Shown: positions 7,695-16,700, counted from the stretch's first letter. The stretch: DNA of 19,917 nucleotides from CAYXXZ01 sp964469165 (GCA_964469165.1 CAYXXZ010000055.1:1-19917), one strand, 5' to 3'. Made by a program: numbers and translations. Notes: generated by a model from the sequence alone, not told the origin.

Positions 7695-7879
7695 GACGGC
7701 GTCCTTTTCGTTGAACCGGGGATCGAGTGGAGAGGATTGCAGAGGCCCGTCCTGGCGCGACCGACACGGCGCAGCCATTGGCGTCAGGCGAGCTGCGCAG
7801 CGCAGGGGCGTACAGCAGACCTCACCAGACACTGATCGCTCGAACCTCGGCCCTGCCGCGCCAACGGCAATGTTCAGCG
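7695..7879. other. Non-coding spacer upstream of the broken persulfide dioxygenase gene
   Basis: This 185-bp stretch lies between the hydrolase stop and the ATG at 7694. It carries the intact ribosome site AAGGA (minus strand, about 7 bp before that ATG). I see no recognisable protein, repeat or strong promoter in it; an open minus-strand frame covering part of it has no family resemblance. Confidence 0.5.
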
Positions 7880-8551
7880 CTACCGGCGCTGCTCCAGCAA
7901 CGACAGAATCTCTGCGGTATCGCGCACATCCGCGATCGCAATCTGAACGTTGAGCAAAGCGGCGTTGTGCTCTTCATCGGTGACCGCAGAGGTGGCGTCG
8001 GTGGCGAAAAGAACCTTGTAATCGCGCATCATCGCGTCGCGCGCGGTGCTTTCGCAGCAACAGTTGGTCACGGTGCCGGTGACGATGACGGTGTCGATTC
8101 CCCGACTGCGCAGATGCTGGTCGACATCGATGGCCGCATTGCAAAAGGCGCTGTAGCGGTATTTGTCGAAAACGGTATCGTCCCTGGCGATATCGAGCCC
8201 CTCGTACAGCGCGTGACCAAAGGCACCGGGCTTGAGATGAATGCGGGAATCGGCATTGGGGCCCTGCGGATTGTTCTGTATCCAGGCCGGCGGTTTCCCC
8301 GGCCCTTCGGCCACCACCGCCTGCCGCGACCACATGACATGCCCGCCGCCGGCACGCAATGTGCTGGCCAACTTGTTGATATTGGGCACCGTTTCGAGCG
8401 TGTTGGCATTCGCAAAGGTTTGCCCCGGCACGATGAACCAGTTCTGCATGTCGATGACCAACAGCGCGGTCTTCTCGGGCTCGATGGAATCGAAGCGGTT
8501 CATCGAACGGCCCCTTTCGATGGCCCACTGTGGAATTTCGATCTTATGCAT
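7880..8551 (-). CDS. Isochorismatase-family cysteine hydrolase
   Basis: This 223-residue cytoplasmic protein has the isochorismatase-like hydrolase fold. Members cleave amide, carbamoyl or vinyl-ether bonds; the substrate cannot be read from sequence. The catalytic triad of the amidase-type members is visible: D34 (LVIDMQNWF), K130 (VFDKYRYSAF) and C165 within TNCCCESTARDA, where three cysteines run in a row. The usual cis-peptide motif (VTGTVTN) precedes it. ATG 8551 is selected because AAGGGG lies about 8 bp upstream and the open frame beyond it is repeat DNA. It is the first gene of the minus-strand set leading into the persulfide/sulfide genes, 185 bp ahead of them, so a shared transcript is possible but not shown. 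Hydrolases of this family include nicotinamidase, N-carbamoylsarcosine and ureidoacrylate amidases; none is favoured here. Confidence 0.9.
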   Translation of the reverse strand: MHKIEIPQWAIERGRSMNRFDSIEPEKTALLVIDMQNWFIVPGQTFANANTLETVPNINKLASTLRAGGGHVMWSRQAVVAEGPGKPPAWIQNNPQGPNADSRIHLKPGAFGHALYEGLDIARDDTVFDKYRYSAFCNAAIDVDQHLRSRGIDTVIVTGTVTNCCCESTARDAMMRDYKVLFATDATSAVTDEEHNAALLNVQIAIADVRDTAEILSLLEQRR

Positions 8552-8606
8552 GATGTTATCCCCTTGAGTTACACAACAGTTGGAAATTGAGGTTACAGCC
8601 CTGCGG

Positions 8607-8677
8607 GAGGCGAAGCGAGCTATAAGCAGGAGTTCTGGAAGAACCGAGCTCCTCCTCCAATTCTGCTTGCGGCTTAT
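8607..8677. repeat. Palindromic repeat element, copy A
   Basis: An imperfect palindrome of about 70 bp starts GAGGCGAAGCGAGCTATAAG and ends GCTTGCGGCTTAT. Its first 45 bp match 34 of 45 positions, without gaps, in copy B (8855-8899), and its second half aligns with 8903-8930 with small gaps. In addition, 8618-8642 is an exact 25-bp reverse complement of 8903-8927 in copy B. The element resembles a REP/MITE-like dispersed repeat; no transposase is nearby. Confidence 0.7.
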
Positions 8678-8854
8678 CACAGGCTCACCGGTCACGTTTT
8701 CGACTTGTCAATATCGAGGGCGATGTCGAACAGCGAAGCAGCCAGACTCAGATTGCGGCAGCGTTGGCACAGTATCGGAAGGCAGAGTATCAGTGAGAAG
8801 CACTGTCTCTATCAAGGTAAGCTGTTACAAAGATATTTAGACTACGTTCTGGAT

Positions 8855-8936
8855 GAGGCAAAGCGAGCTGCAAGCGGAGGCTCTACAGGAACCGAACTCA
8901 ACTCTTCCAGAACTCCTGCTTATAGCTTATAGCTCC
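8855..8936. repeat. Palindromic repeat element, copy B
   Basis: This is a second element of the same family, starting GAGGCAAAGCGAGCTGCAAG and ending CTTATAGCTTATAGCTC, about 40 bp from the 3' end of rnpB. The direct match to copy A covers both halves, and the right half is the exact inverse of the left half of copy A over 25 bp. Each unit can fold on itself, and the two can pair with each other to form one long-range stem with a loop of about 260 nt. Confidence 0.7.
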
Positions 8937-8977
8937 TTACAGCCAGCACGCACGAGCAGCTGACAATAAGATAAAAA

Positions 8978-9338
<361 letters not shown>

Positions 9339-9345
9339 GGCGCGC

Positions 9346-9374
9346 AAGGTACCTTCATCGCCGGGGCTTGGCAA
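9346..9374 (-). promoter_or_regulatory. Sigma-70 promoter of rnpB
   Basis: TTGCCA (9374-9369) is followed after exactly 17 bp by TACCTT (9351-9346). The first base of helix P1 of RNase P RNA (9338) comes 7 nt after the -10 box, the expected start distance. The -35 box matches five of six consensus positions and the -10 box three of six. The position relative to an independently defined RNA 5' end is the main support. Confidence 0.55.
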
Positions 9375-9385
9375 GCGTTTGTTCA

Positions 9386-10237
9386 TCACTTCGCCCCCTT
9401 CAATGCCACCGCCTGCTGATACAGCACCTTCTTGTTGCCGCCGGTGATGCGCGCAGCCAGCGCAGATGCCTGCTTCACCGACAGGTCTTCCAGCAGGATG
9501 GCAAGCACCCGCAGCTGCTCTTCCCCGCCCGAAGCCAGTTCCTGTTCGGCGGCGCCGCGCACCAGCAGCACGATTTCACCGCGCTGCTGATTGGCATCCG
9601 CCGCGACCTGCTCGACCAGTTCCTGCAGGGTGCCGGTCAGGAAGGTTTCGTGGGTCTTGGTGAGTTCGCGGGCCACCACGGCCTCGCGCGCAGGGCCGAA
9701 ACAGCTGGCCATGGCTTGCAGGGTTTGCAGCACCCGGTGGGGCGCTTCGTAGAAGATCAGGGTGCGGGTTTCCCGCGCCAGTGCCTGAAGCGCCTTCGCA
9801 CGCTGGCTTTCCCTGGCCGGCAGAAAACCCTCGAAGGTGAAGCGGTCACTGGGCAGTCCGGCGGCGGACAGCGCCGCGATGGCGGCACAGCAGCCGGGTA
9901 CGGGAACGACTCTGGCGCCCAGGGCACGGGCTTCGCGCACCAGGCGAAAGCCCGGATCCGATACCAGGGGCGTGCCCGCGTCGCTGATCAGCGCCACGCT
10001 TTCGCCCCGCGCCAGGCTGTCGAGAATGCGCCTGAGCCCGCGCTCGTCGCTGTGGTCGTGATAGGCCACCAGCGGCGTGCGGATATTGAAGTGAGTCAGC
10101 AGATTGCCGCTGTGGCGCGTATCTTCTGCCGCAACCCAATCGACGCGCTGGAGAACTTGCAAACCTCGCGGTACCATGTCCCCGAGATTGCCGATCGGCG
10201 TCGCCACGATATAGAGGTCTCCGGGATTGTCGACCAT
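9386..10237 (-). CDS. rsmI: 16S rRNA (cytidine1402-2'-O)-methyltransferase
   Basis: RsmI uses SAM to methylate the 2'-hydroxyl of C1402 in the ribosomal P site of 16S rRNA. The 283-residue protein shows the family signatures of the tetrapyrrole-methylase fold: LYIVATPIGNLGDM (8-21), AAEDTRHSGNLL (36-47), SDAGTPLVSDPG (85-96), FEGFLP (135-140) and FYEAPHRV. A short helical C-terminal region (LSVKQASALAARITGG) is also typical. ATG 10237 is chosen from its GGAG ribosome site 5 bp upstream and from the conserved N-terminus. The gene ends with tandem TGA TGA. Its start codon overlaps that of divergent lpoA on the shared CATG, so the promoters of each gene must lie inside the other's coding region. 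Confidence 0.96.
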   Translation of the reverse strand: MVDNPGDLYIVATPIGNLGDMVPRGLQVLQRVDWVAAEDTRHSGNLLTHFNIRTPLVAYHDHSDERGLRRILDSLARGESVALISDAGTPLVSDPGFRLVREARALGARVVPVPGCCAAIAALSAAGLPSDRFTFEGFLPARESQRAKALQALARETRTLIFYEAPHRVLQTLQAMASCFGPAREAVVARELTKTHETFLTGTLQELVEQVAADANQQRGEIVLLVRGAAEQELASGGEEQLRVLAILLEDLSVKQASALAARITGGNKKVLYQQAVALKGAK

Positions 10238-12101
10238 GTTTCTCCGTTCGAAAAAGATTGATGCACTGTTGATTGGCACACTGATCGCCCTGGGCATCTC
10301 CGGCTGCGGCGGGACGTCCCAGGTCAAACCCCAGACGGAAGCATACACGACGGAGAAAAGCGGAATCCAGAGCGCCGCGGCCCGCGCCCAGCAGGCGCTG
10401 ACCCTGGAATCGCCAGCGCGCGACCAGGCATTGCTGGAGGCCGCCGAACTCTACCACCGCGGCGACCGGCTTGCCGAGGCGGAGAATCTCCTCAAACAGG
10501 TCGACAGCGAAGTGCTGGACGGGCCTCACCTCGCCCGCTACAGTTTGTTGCGGGGCGAGATCGCCCTGCGGGGCGAGCAGTATTTCCTCGCCCGCGACCT
10601 GCTCGACAATCCGCGCCTCGCAAATGCGGCGGCTGCCCTGCCGCCCGACCAGCGCCTGCGCTGGCACCGCCTCAAGGGCGAACTGTACGGCCTGATCGGC
10701 AACCGCGCGGGCAGCATCGAGGAATACAACGCGGCGGTGGCGCTGCTCGGCGACACAGGCGAAATCCGCGCGCTGCACGACCGCATCTGGCTGATCCTCA
10801 ATCAATTTTCCGACACCGAAATCACCGATAACGCGCTGCGCACCCAGAACGCCGCCGTCAGGGGCTGGTACCGCCTGGCTGCGGAGGTGCGCGGCAGCCA
10901 GGGCGACATCGCGCGCCAGGTGGAGAGAATCCGCCAGTGGCAGCAGCGCAACGGCAATCACGCCGCCGCCCGCATTCTGCCCACCAGCCTGCAACAGGCC
11001 ATCAGTATCGAGAAGGCCACGCCCCGTCGGATCGCCCTCGTGCTGCCGGCCAGCGGCAACTTCAAGCTGGCGGGAGACACCGTGCGCGATGGCATTCTCT
11101 CCGCCTATTACGAGGTGCTCGGCAATGGCGGCTCGGTGCCCGCCATTCGCATCTACGATGATGGTGACGGTGAGATCGACACTCTTTACCAGCGCGCCGT
11201 CAGTGAGGGCGCCGACATGGTGATCGGTCCTCTACGCAAGGACAGGCTGGCCGCACTGACGAGCGCGCCGGAACTGCCGGTGCCGGTGCTCGGCCTCAAC
11301 TATCTGGACGGCACTGCCAACACCCACGGCAATTTCTATCAGTTCGGCCTGTCGATTCGCGACGAAGCCGCACAGATTGCCGAGCGCGCTTGGATTGCGG
11401 GGCACCGCTCGGTGCTGGCCATCACTCCCCAGACCGGCTGGGGCGAGTCCGCGCTTGCCGCGTTCCAGGAACAGTGGCAGGCACGCGGCGGCCATATCGC
11501 CTCGGCGGTCACCTACAGCGGCAAGGAAGTCGACTACACGCCGCTGCTCGAACCCATGTTTCTGGTCAGGCACAGCCGCGAGCGCGCCCAGCGCCTTCAG
11601 CAGGTGCTCGGCAAGAATGTCGCCTATACTCCGACGCGGCGCCGCGATCTGGACATGATCTTCCTCATCGCCTACCCGCAGGACGGGCGCCAGATCAAAC
11701 CCACGCTGGATTTCCTCTACGCCGCGGATCTGCCGGTGTACGCCACCTCCCACATCTACGACGGCAAGCAGAGTGCCGCTCTCAACAAGGATCTCGACGG
11801 CATTCAGTTCACCGCCATGCCCTGGAGCATCAAGGCGCTGTCCTCCGGAACCATTCAGCCGCGCGCCAGCCTGCCGGGTAGCTACCGCAACCTGTTCGCC
11901 ATGGGGATCGACGCCTATCGCCTGCACCAGTGGCTCGAGCTGCTCAAAGCCCTGCCCGAGGCCGAGATCCACGGCTATACCGGCAGCCTGTCACTGGGCG
12001 ACGGCAACGCCATCGTGCGCAAGCAACCCTGGGCCTATTTCGACAACGGCGTGGCGAAGCCCGCACCGGCCCTCGGCGAAGGCGTCGCCACCGCGCAATG
12101 A
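10236..12101 (+). CDS. lpoA: Outer-membrane lipoprotein activator of PBP1A
   Basis: LpoA is a lipoprotein of the inner leaflet of the outer membrane that reaches through the periplasm to stimulate the peptidoglycan synthase PBP1A. The 621-residue protein begins MFLRSKKIDALLIGTLIALG followed by the lipobox ISGC, giving an acylated C24. Residues about 40-250 are helical and TPR-like (for example AAELYHRGDRLAEAENLLKQ). From about 264 a periplasmic-binding-protein-like domain begins with RRIALVLPASGNFKLAG and continues with AISEGADMVIGPLRKDRL-like sequence (VSEGADMVIGPLRKDRL) and DLDMIFLIAYPQDGRQIKP. ATG 10236 gives the only sensible signal peptide; a TTG nine bases upstream is also in frame. No strong ribosome site is visible. 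The stop overlaps the yraN start as ATGA, pointing to an lpoA–yraN–diaA–dolP operon. Confidence 0.94.
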   Translation: MFLRSKKIDALLIGTLIALGISGCGGTSQVKPQTEAYTTEKSGIQSAAARAQQALTLESPARDQALLEAAELYHRGDRLAEAENLLKQVDSEVLDGPHLARYSLLRGEIALRGEQYFLARDLLDNPRLANAAAALPPDQRLRWHRLKGELYGLIGNRAGSIEEYNAAVALLGDTGEIRALHDRIWLILNQFSDTEITDNALRTQNAAVRGWYRLAAEVRGSQGDIARQVERIRQWQQRNGNHAAARILPTSLQQAISIEKATPRRIALVLPASGNFKLAGDTVRDGILSAYYEVLGNGGSVPAIRIYDDGDGEIDTLYQRAVSEGADMVIGPLRKDRLAALTSAPELPVPVLGLNYLDGTANTHGNFYQFGLSIRDEAAQIAERAWIAGHRSVLAITPQTGWGESALAAFQEQWQARGGHIASAVTYSGKEVDYTPLLEPMFLVRHSRERAQRLQQVLGKNVAYTPTRRRDLDMIFLIAYPQDGRQIKPTLDFLYAADLPVYATSHIYDGKQSAALNKDLDGIQFTAMPWSIKALSSGTIQPRASLPGSYRNLFAMGIDAYRLHQWLELLKALPEAEIHGYTGSLSLGDGNAIVRKQPWAYFDNGVAKPAPALGEGVATAQ

Positions 12102-12496
12102 TCAAATCACTGTGGCCGGCGAAAGGACGCGCCGCCAGCGCCGGGCAGGCCGCTGAGGACTGGGCCGCGCGCTTTCTCGACAAGCAGGGCTTGAACATCC
12201 TGACCCGCAACTACCGCTGCCGCCAGGGCGAGGTGGACATCATCGCGAAGCGCGCTGAACTCCTGGTGTTCGTGGAAGTCAGACTACGCAATCACCGCGG
12301 CTTCGCGAGCGGTCTGGAAAGCGTGGACCAGCGCAAGCAACAGCGCCTGATCAAAGCTGCGTCACTGTATCTGCACCAGCATTTCGGCGCCGCACCGCCG
12401 CCGTGCCGCTTTGATGTGGTATCCCTCGCCACAAAACCCGATAATGGCCGCTCGTACGATGTTCACTGGATTCAGGACGCTTTCCGTCCCGAATAG
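12098..12496 (+). CDS. yraN: YraN/UPF0102 family endonuclease-like protein
   Basis: This 132-residue cytoplasmic protein belongs to UPF0102, which has a restriction-endonuclease-like fold and no settled physiological role. The fold's acidic motif is present: GEVDIIAK (44-51) followed by LLVFVEVRLR (55-64), with the E-x-R variant (E60, R62) also seen in E. coli YraN. The family start (GQAAEDWAARFL, about 16-27) and C-terminal CRFDVVSL (103-110) are intact. It begins within the lpoA stop codon (ATGA overlap) and precedes diaA by 63 bp. The position between lpoA and diaA is the usual one in gammaproteobacteria. Confidence 0.93.
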   Translation: MIKSLWPAKGRAASAGQAAEDWAARFLDKQGLNILTRNYRCRQGEVDIIAKRAELLVFVEVRLRNHRGFASGLESVDQRKQQRLIKAASLYLHQHFGAAPPPCRFDVVSLATKPDNGRSYDVHWIQDAFRPE

Positions 12497-12559
12497 AGCC
12501 CGACCCAGGGCGGAGCGCGCGTAACCCGACAACAGGGCTGGGAGTGTCGACCGGAAATC

Positions 12560-13141
12560 ATGGAACAACGGGTAGTCAATTTCTTCAATGGCACCATCGA
12601 AACCACCATGGCCGTGGGCGAATCCCTGGTGCTGCCCATCGTGGAAGGCGCCGCGATCATCACCGAGGCGCTGCTGCAGGGGGTGCGTGTATTCACCTGC
12701 GGCAACGGCATTTCCGCGGCCCAGGCCGCCACGTTCGGCTACATGTTGATGAACCAGTACAAACTGGAGCGCCCCGGTTTTGCCGCCTACTGCCTGTCCA
12801 GCGATCCGGTGACGAGCACAGGCCTCACCCAACAGGCCAATTTTGCCGAGCTCTACCGCCGGCAACTGCGCGCCCTGGCACAGGGTGGCGACATACTGGT
12901 GCTGTTCAGCGCCAATACCAATGCCGGCAATCTGGTGCAGGCGGTGCAGACCGCCCACGAAAAAGACATGACCGTCATTGCCTTGACCGGCGCCGGTGAC
13001 GGTAATATAACCGCATTGCTGACCGGTACCGACGTGGAGATCCGGGTCGATCATCTCGACGCCTTCCAGGTTCACCACATCCACCTACTGGCTCAGTTCT
13101 GTATCTGTGAGCTCATTGAATTCCAGCTATTCGGAGGCTAG
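12560..13141 (+). CDS. diaA: DiaA-family SIS-domain protein, DnaA-binding initiation factor homologue
   Basis: DiaA is a homotetrameric SIS (sugar isomerase) fold protein that binds DnaA and promotes timely initiation at oriC in E. coli; it is related to GmhA. The 193-residue protein has the family length, the ERPG motif (LERPGFAAYCL), LRALAQGGDILVLFS, VQTAHEKDMTVIALTG, DVEIRV and the C-terminal LCDLI-QLFG type ending (ICELIEFQLFGG). The usual CGNGGSAADA loop is CGNGISAAQA here, and the usual STSGNS loop is SANTNAGN, so sugar-phosphate binding may be altered. ATG 12560 has only a weak GGAAA ribosome site. Assignment rests on similarity plus position between yraN and dolP; a GmhA-like function is less likely. 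Confidence 0.88.
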   Translation: MEQRVVNFFNGTIETTMAVGESLVLPIVEGAAIITEALLQGVRVFTCGNGISAAQAATFGYMLMNQYKLERPGFAAYCLSSDPVTSTGLTQQANFAELYRRQLRALAQGGDILVLFSANTNAGNLVQAVQTAHEKDMTVIALTGAGDGNITALLTGTDVEIRVDHLDAFQVHHIHLLAQFCICELIEFQLFGG

Positions 13142-13145
13142 GCCC

Positions 13146-13712
13146 TTGACCCGACTCGCCATTTCCCTGATCACCATTCTGTTTCTCAGCGGCTGTACGA
13201 AGGTCGTCCACACCCTGCGCGACGATCCCATCGAGCCCGATCCCCACAGGACGTCCATCGGCACCAGCATCGATGACTTCCAGATCGAAACCGCCATTGG
13301 CGTCAACATCAAGAAATCCCACCCCCTGCTGGAAAAGGCCCACGTCAACGTCCACAGCTACAACGGCGTGATCTTGCTCACCGGCGAAGTACCGTCCGAA
13401 GAGATGCGCGGCCTCGCCGGCGACACCGCGCGCGCCTTCCGGGGCGTGCGCCAGGTGCACAACGAATTGCAGATCCAGGGCTCATCCACGTTCTTTTCGA
13501 GAACCAACGACGGCTGGCTATCCACCAAGGTGAAAAGCAAGATGATTGGCAACGAAGCCGTGGATTCCAGCAAGATCAAGGTGATCACGGAAAATGGCGT
13601 GGTTTACCTGATGGGCGTGGTCAGCCCCGAACTCGGCGACCAAGCCGCCCATGTCGCCAGCACCACCAAGGGAGTGAAGAAGGTGGTGAAGGTATTCGAA
13701 TATCCAGAGTGA
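13146..13712 (+). CDS. dolP: Outer-membrane dual-BON lipoprotein DolP (YraP)
   Basis: DolP is an outer-membrane lipoprotein that binds anionic phospholipids at division sites and supports envelope integrity and BAM function in E. coli. The preferred start is TTG at 13146, preceded by GGAGG 8 bp upstream (overlapping the diaA stop region), which opens directly into the signal peptide MTRLAISLITILFL with lipobox LSGC (C17). The mature protein has two BON domains: about 50-110 (INIKKSHPLLEKAHVNVHSY-like start, NGVILLTGEVPS) and about 120-188 (WLSTKVKSKMI, ENGVVYLMGVVS, GVKKVVKVFEY). Length is 188 residues, close to the 191 of E. coli. A longer in-frame ATG start at 13107 would lie inside diaA and spoil the signal peptide. 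It is last in the lpoA–dolP set. Confidence 0.93.
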   Translation: MTRLAISLITILFLSGCTKVVHTLRDDPIEPDPHRTSIGTSIDDFQIETAIGVNIKKSHPLLEKAHVNVHSYNGVILLTGEVPSEEMRGLAGDTARAFRGVRQVHNELQIQGSSTFFSRTNDGWLSTKVKSKMIGNEAVDSSKIKVITENGVVYLMGVVSPELGDQAAHVASTTKGVKKVVKVFEYPE

Positions 13713-13721
13713 GGGCTGGCC

Positions 13722-13767
13722 GTAGGGGCAATTCATGAAACCGACAGGTTCGTGCAATTGCCCCTAC
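13722..13767. repeat. Palindromic hairpin repeat between convergent dolP and RND pump genes
   Basis: GTAGGGGCAATT (13722-13733) is exactly complementary to AATTGCCCCTAC (13756-13767). The stem continues with CATGAA against TTCGTG past a one-base bulge, leaving an 8-nt loop. There is no T-tract. It resembles a common dispersed GGGGCAATT-type palindrome and sits between two convergent genes, where it could act as a bidirectional terminator or transcript-end stabiliser. Confidence 0.65.
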
Positions 13768-13783
13768 AAGCCTGTACGAAATT

Positions 13784-16700
13784 TCACCCCTGATCCTCCA
13801 GCGCGCGCATCGTGCGCGCCACCTTGCCGGGCGTGTTGCTGCGCTTGGCAAGAGCCAGATAGAGCGATGGCAGGATGAACAGCGTCAGCAGCGTCGAGCT
13901 GAACACACCGAAGAAGATCACCACGCCGAGCACGAAGCGCACTTCCGCGCCTGCGCCCGATGCCGTGAGCAAGGGCACCGCACCGAGAATGGTGGTGAGC
14001 GATGTCATCAGGATCGGGCGCAGCCTGCGGCGTGACGCCTGATACACCGCCTCGGAAAATTCCACGCCGCGGTCGCGCAGCTGATTGGCGAACTCGACGA
14101 TCAGAATGCCGTTCTTTGCCGCCAGGCCTATCAGCATCACAAGCCCTATCTGACTGAAGATATTGAGTGTCTGGCCGGTAAAGAACAGCCCCGCCAGCGC
14201 GCCGATCACCGCCAGTGGCACCGTGAACATGATCAACAGGGGGTGGAGGAAGCTTTCGAACTGCGCCGCCATCACCAGATAGGCCACCAGCAGTGCGACG
14301 AAGAAAACGAAGATGATGGAGCCACTGGCGCGGATGTATTCCAGCGATTCGCCCTTGTAGTCGATGGTGGTGGTGGAGGGAAGTTCGTTCTGCACGAGAT
14401 CCTGCACCACCTGCAACGCCGCATCCATGGTGTGACCCGGCGCAATGTCGGCGCTCAGCGTCAGTGCGCGGCGGCGGTTGAAGCGCGGCAGCGACGGCGC
14501 CACGGCGCGCTCCTCCACGGTCACCAGGCTGGCGAGGGGTATCAGCTCGCCGCTGCGATCGGAGCGCACGTAGATATTGGCCAGGCTGTCGGGCGAGCCG
14601 TAGTCCGCCTCCTGGCCCTCCAGCATCACGTTGTATTCCTCGCCCTCGCGAATATAGGTGGTGACCTGGCGGGAGCCGAGAATGGTCTCCAGGGTGCGCC
14701 CCACATTGGCAACGCTCACGCCCAGATCCGCCGCGCGCTGCTGATCGACGTTGATCATGAGCTGCTGCGTGTTCACCACGTAGTCGATGTCGATGTTGCG
14801 CAACACCGGGTTGCCCTGCAGTTTTTCGAGGATCACCTCGCGCAACTCGCCCAGCTCTTCGTAGGTATCGGCGCCGATCACCGNNNNNNNNNNNNNNNNN
14901 NNNNNNNNNNNNNNNNNNNNNNNNNNNNNNNNNNNNNNNNNNNNNNNNNNNNNNNNNNNNNNNNNNNNNNNNNNNNNNNNNNNAGGATCACCTCGCGCAA
15001 CTCGCCCAGCTCTTCGTAGGTATCGGCGCCGATCACCGCCTGCACCGGCTGGCCCATGCCGGACCCGGCCAGGACGGAGGCGGTAAACACGAAAATGCGG
15101 CCATCGGGCACCTGGTTCAACGCCTCATAGATGGCGGGGCGCACGTCCATGGTGCTCTCGCTGCGCTGTTCCCAGGGATAGAAGCCCATGATGCCGGTGC
15201 CGGTGTTCACCCCCTGGCCGCCGCCGAAGGACGGCACCCGCAGCAGCATGCGGTCCATACCGAATTCCGCGTAGTGCTTCTGCATGACCGCCTCGATCTC
15301 CAGCATGGTGTCGCGGGTGCGATCGAAGCTGCTGCCCTCGGGACCGCGGAACATGAGTATCATGGAGCCATTGTCTTCTTCCGGCGCGAACTCCCCCGGC
15401 ACGGCCCAGAACAGCACGGCGATGGCGCCCGCCGAGATGACGAGCGCCGCCACACTGTAGACAAACCCTCGCTTGCTGCCGCGCAGCACGCGTTCGTAGG
15501 CGTCCTCGAGGCGATCGAGAGCGCCCTCCATCAGGCTGGACGTGCCCTTTTCCGCCGAGCGTTTCAACAGTTTCGAACACATCACGGGCGACAGGGTCAG
15601 CGCCACGAAGCTGGAAAACACCACCGCTGCCACCAGGGTGAGGGCAAACTCGGTGAACAGCCGCCCCACGTTGCCTTCCAGAAACACCAGCGGCACGAAC
15701 ACCGCCACCAGCACCGCCGTGGTGGCGACCACGGCAAACCCCACTTCGCGGGTACCGTTGTAGGCGGCGAGCAGCGCCGGTTCGCCCTTCTCGATACGGC
15801 GGTAGATATTTTCCAGCACCACGATGGCGTCATCCACCACCAGCCCGATACCCAGAACCAGCGCCAGCAGGGTGAGAATATTGATGGAAAAGCCCATCGC
15901 GTAGATGAAAATCGCCGATGCCACCAGACAGATCGGCACCGTGACGCCCGGAATCAGGGTGGCGCGCGCCGAGCCGAGAAACGCGTAGATCACCAGCACC
16001 ACCAGGATCACCGCGATGCCGAGCGTCTTGTAAACCTCGTTGATGGAGCTCTTGATGAAGACCGAGGAATCGTAGTTTTCGCGAATTTCCAGCTCTGGCG
16101 GCAAGCTATGGCGCAGCAGCTCGATGGCCTCGCGGGTGCGGTCGGCGACATCCACGGTATTGGCCTGTGACTGCTTGACGATTCCCAGGCCCACCATGGG
16201 AACACCGTCGCGCCGGAACATGGTCTCGTCGTTCTCGGCGCCGAGCCCGACATCGGCAACCTCGCCGAGCCGCACCAGGTGGCCGTTGGCGCCGCGCGCC
16301 ACCACCAGATTGGCGAAATCCTCCGGCGTCTTGTAAACGGGGTTGATGCGCGCGGTGAAGTCGCGGGTCTCGGAGCGCACGATGCCCGCCGGCAACTCGA
16401 CGTTCTCGGCGCGCAGCGCATCCTCCACATCGTTGGCGGTGATGTTGCGCGCCGCCATGGCGCGGCGATCCAGATAGATGCGCATGGCGTAGTTGCGTTC
16501 GCCGCCCACCACCACCCGCGCCACGCCGTCCACCACCGACAGGCGGTCGACGATAACGCGGCGCGCGTAATCCGACATCTCCAGTTGATTCCAGCTGTCG
16601 CTCACCAGATTGAACCACATGATGGGGCTGGCGTTGGAGTCCGCCTTGGACACGCGCGGCAAATCCACCTCGTCGGGCAGGCGGTTGAGGCTGCGCCCGA

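Larger units (their letters stand above)
8552..8977. other. Gene-free region carrying two palindromic repeat elements
   Basis: These 426 bp between the cysteine hydrolase gene and the rnpB 3' end hold no convincing gene. They contain two related repeat elements, listed separately, and about 175 bp between them (8680-8854) with lower GC than the surroundings and no recognisable protein in any frame. This is where mraZ/rsmH would be expected from Pseudomonas-like gene order, and no trace of those genes is seen. Confidence 0.6.

Noticed and set aside
8680..8854. Possible small gene between the two palindromic elements
   Set aside because: Short frames lack ribosome sites and any recognisable motif, and parts run into the repeat.
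8607..8936. CRISPR-like array
   Set aside because: There are only two diverged units of about 75 bp, with no regular spacer and no cas genes.
13107..13145. Earlier ATG start for DolP inside diaA
   Set aside because: It would put a polar stretch before the signal peptide; TTG 13146 has GGAGG at good distance and gives a proper lipoprotein signal.
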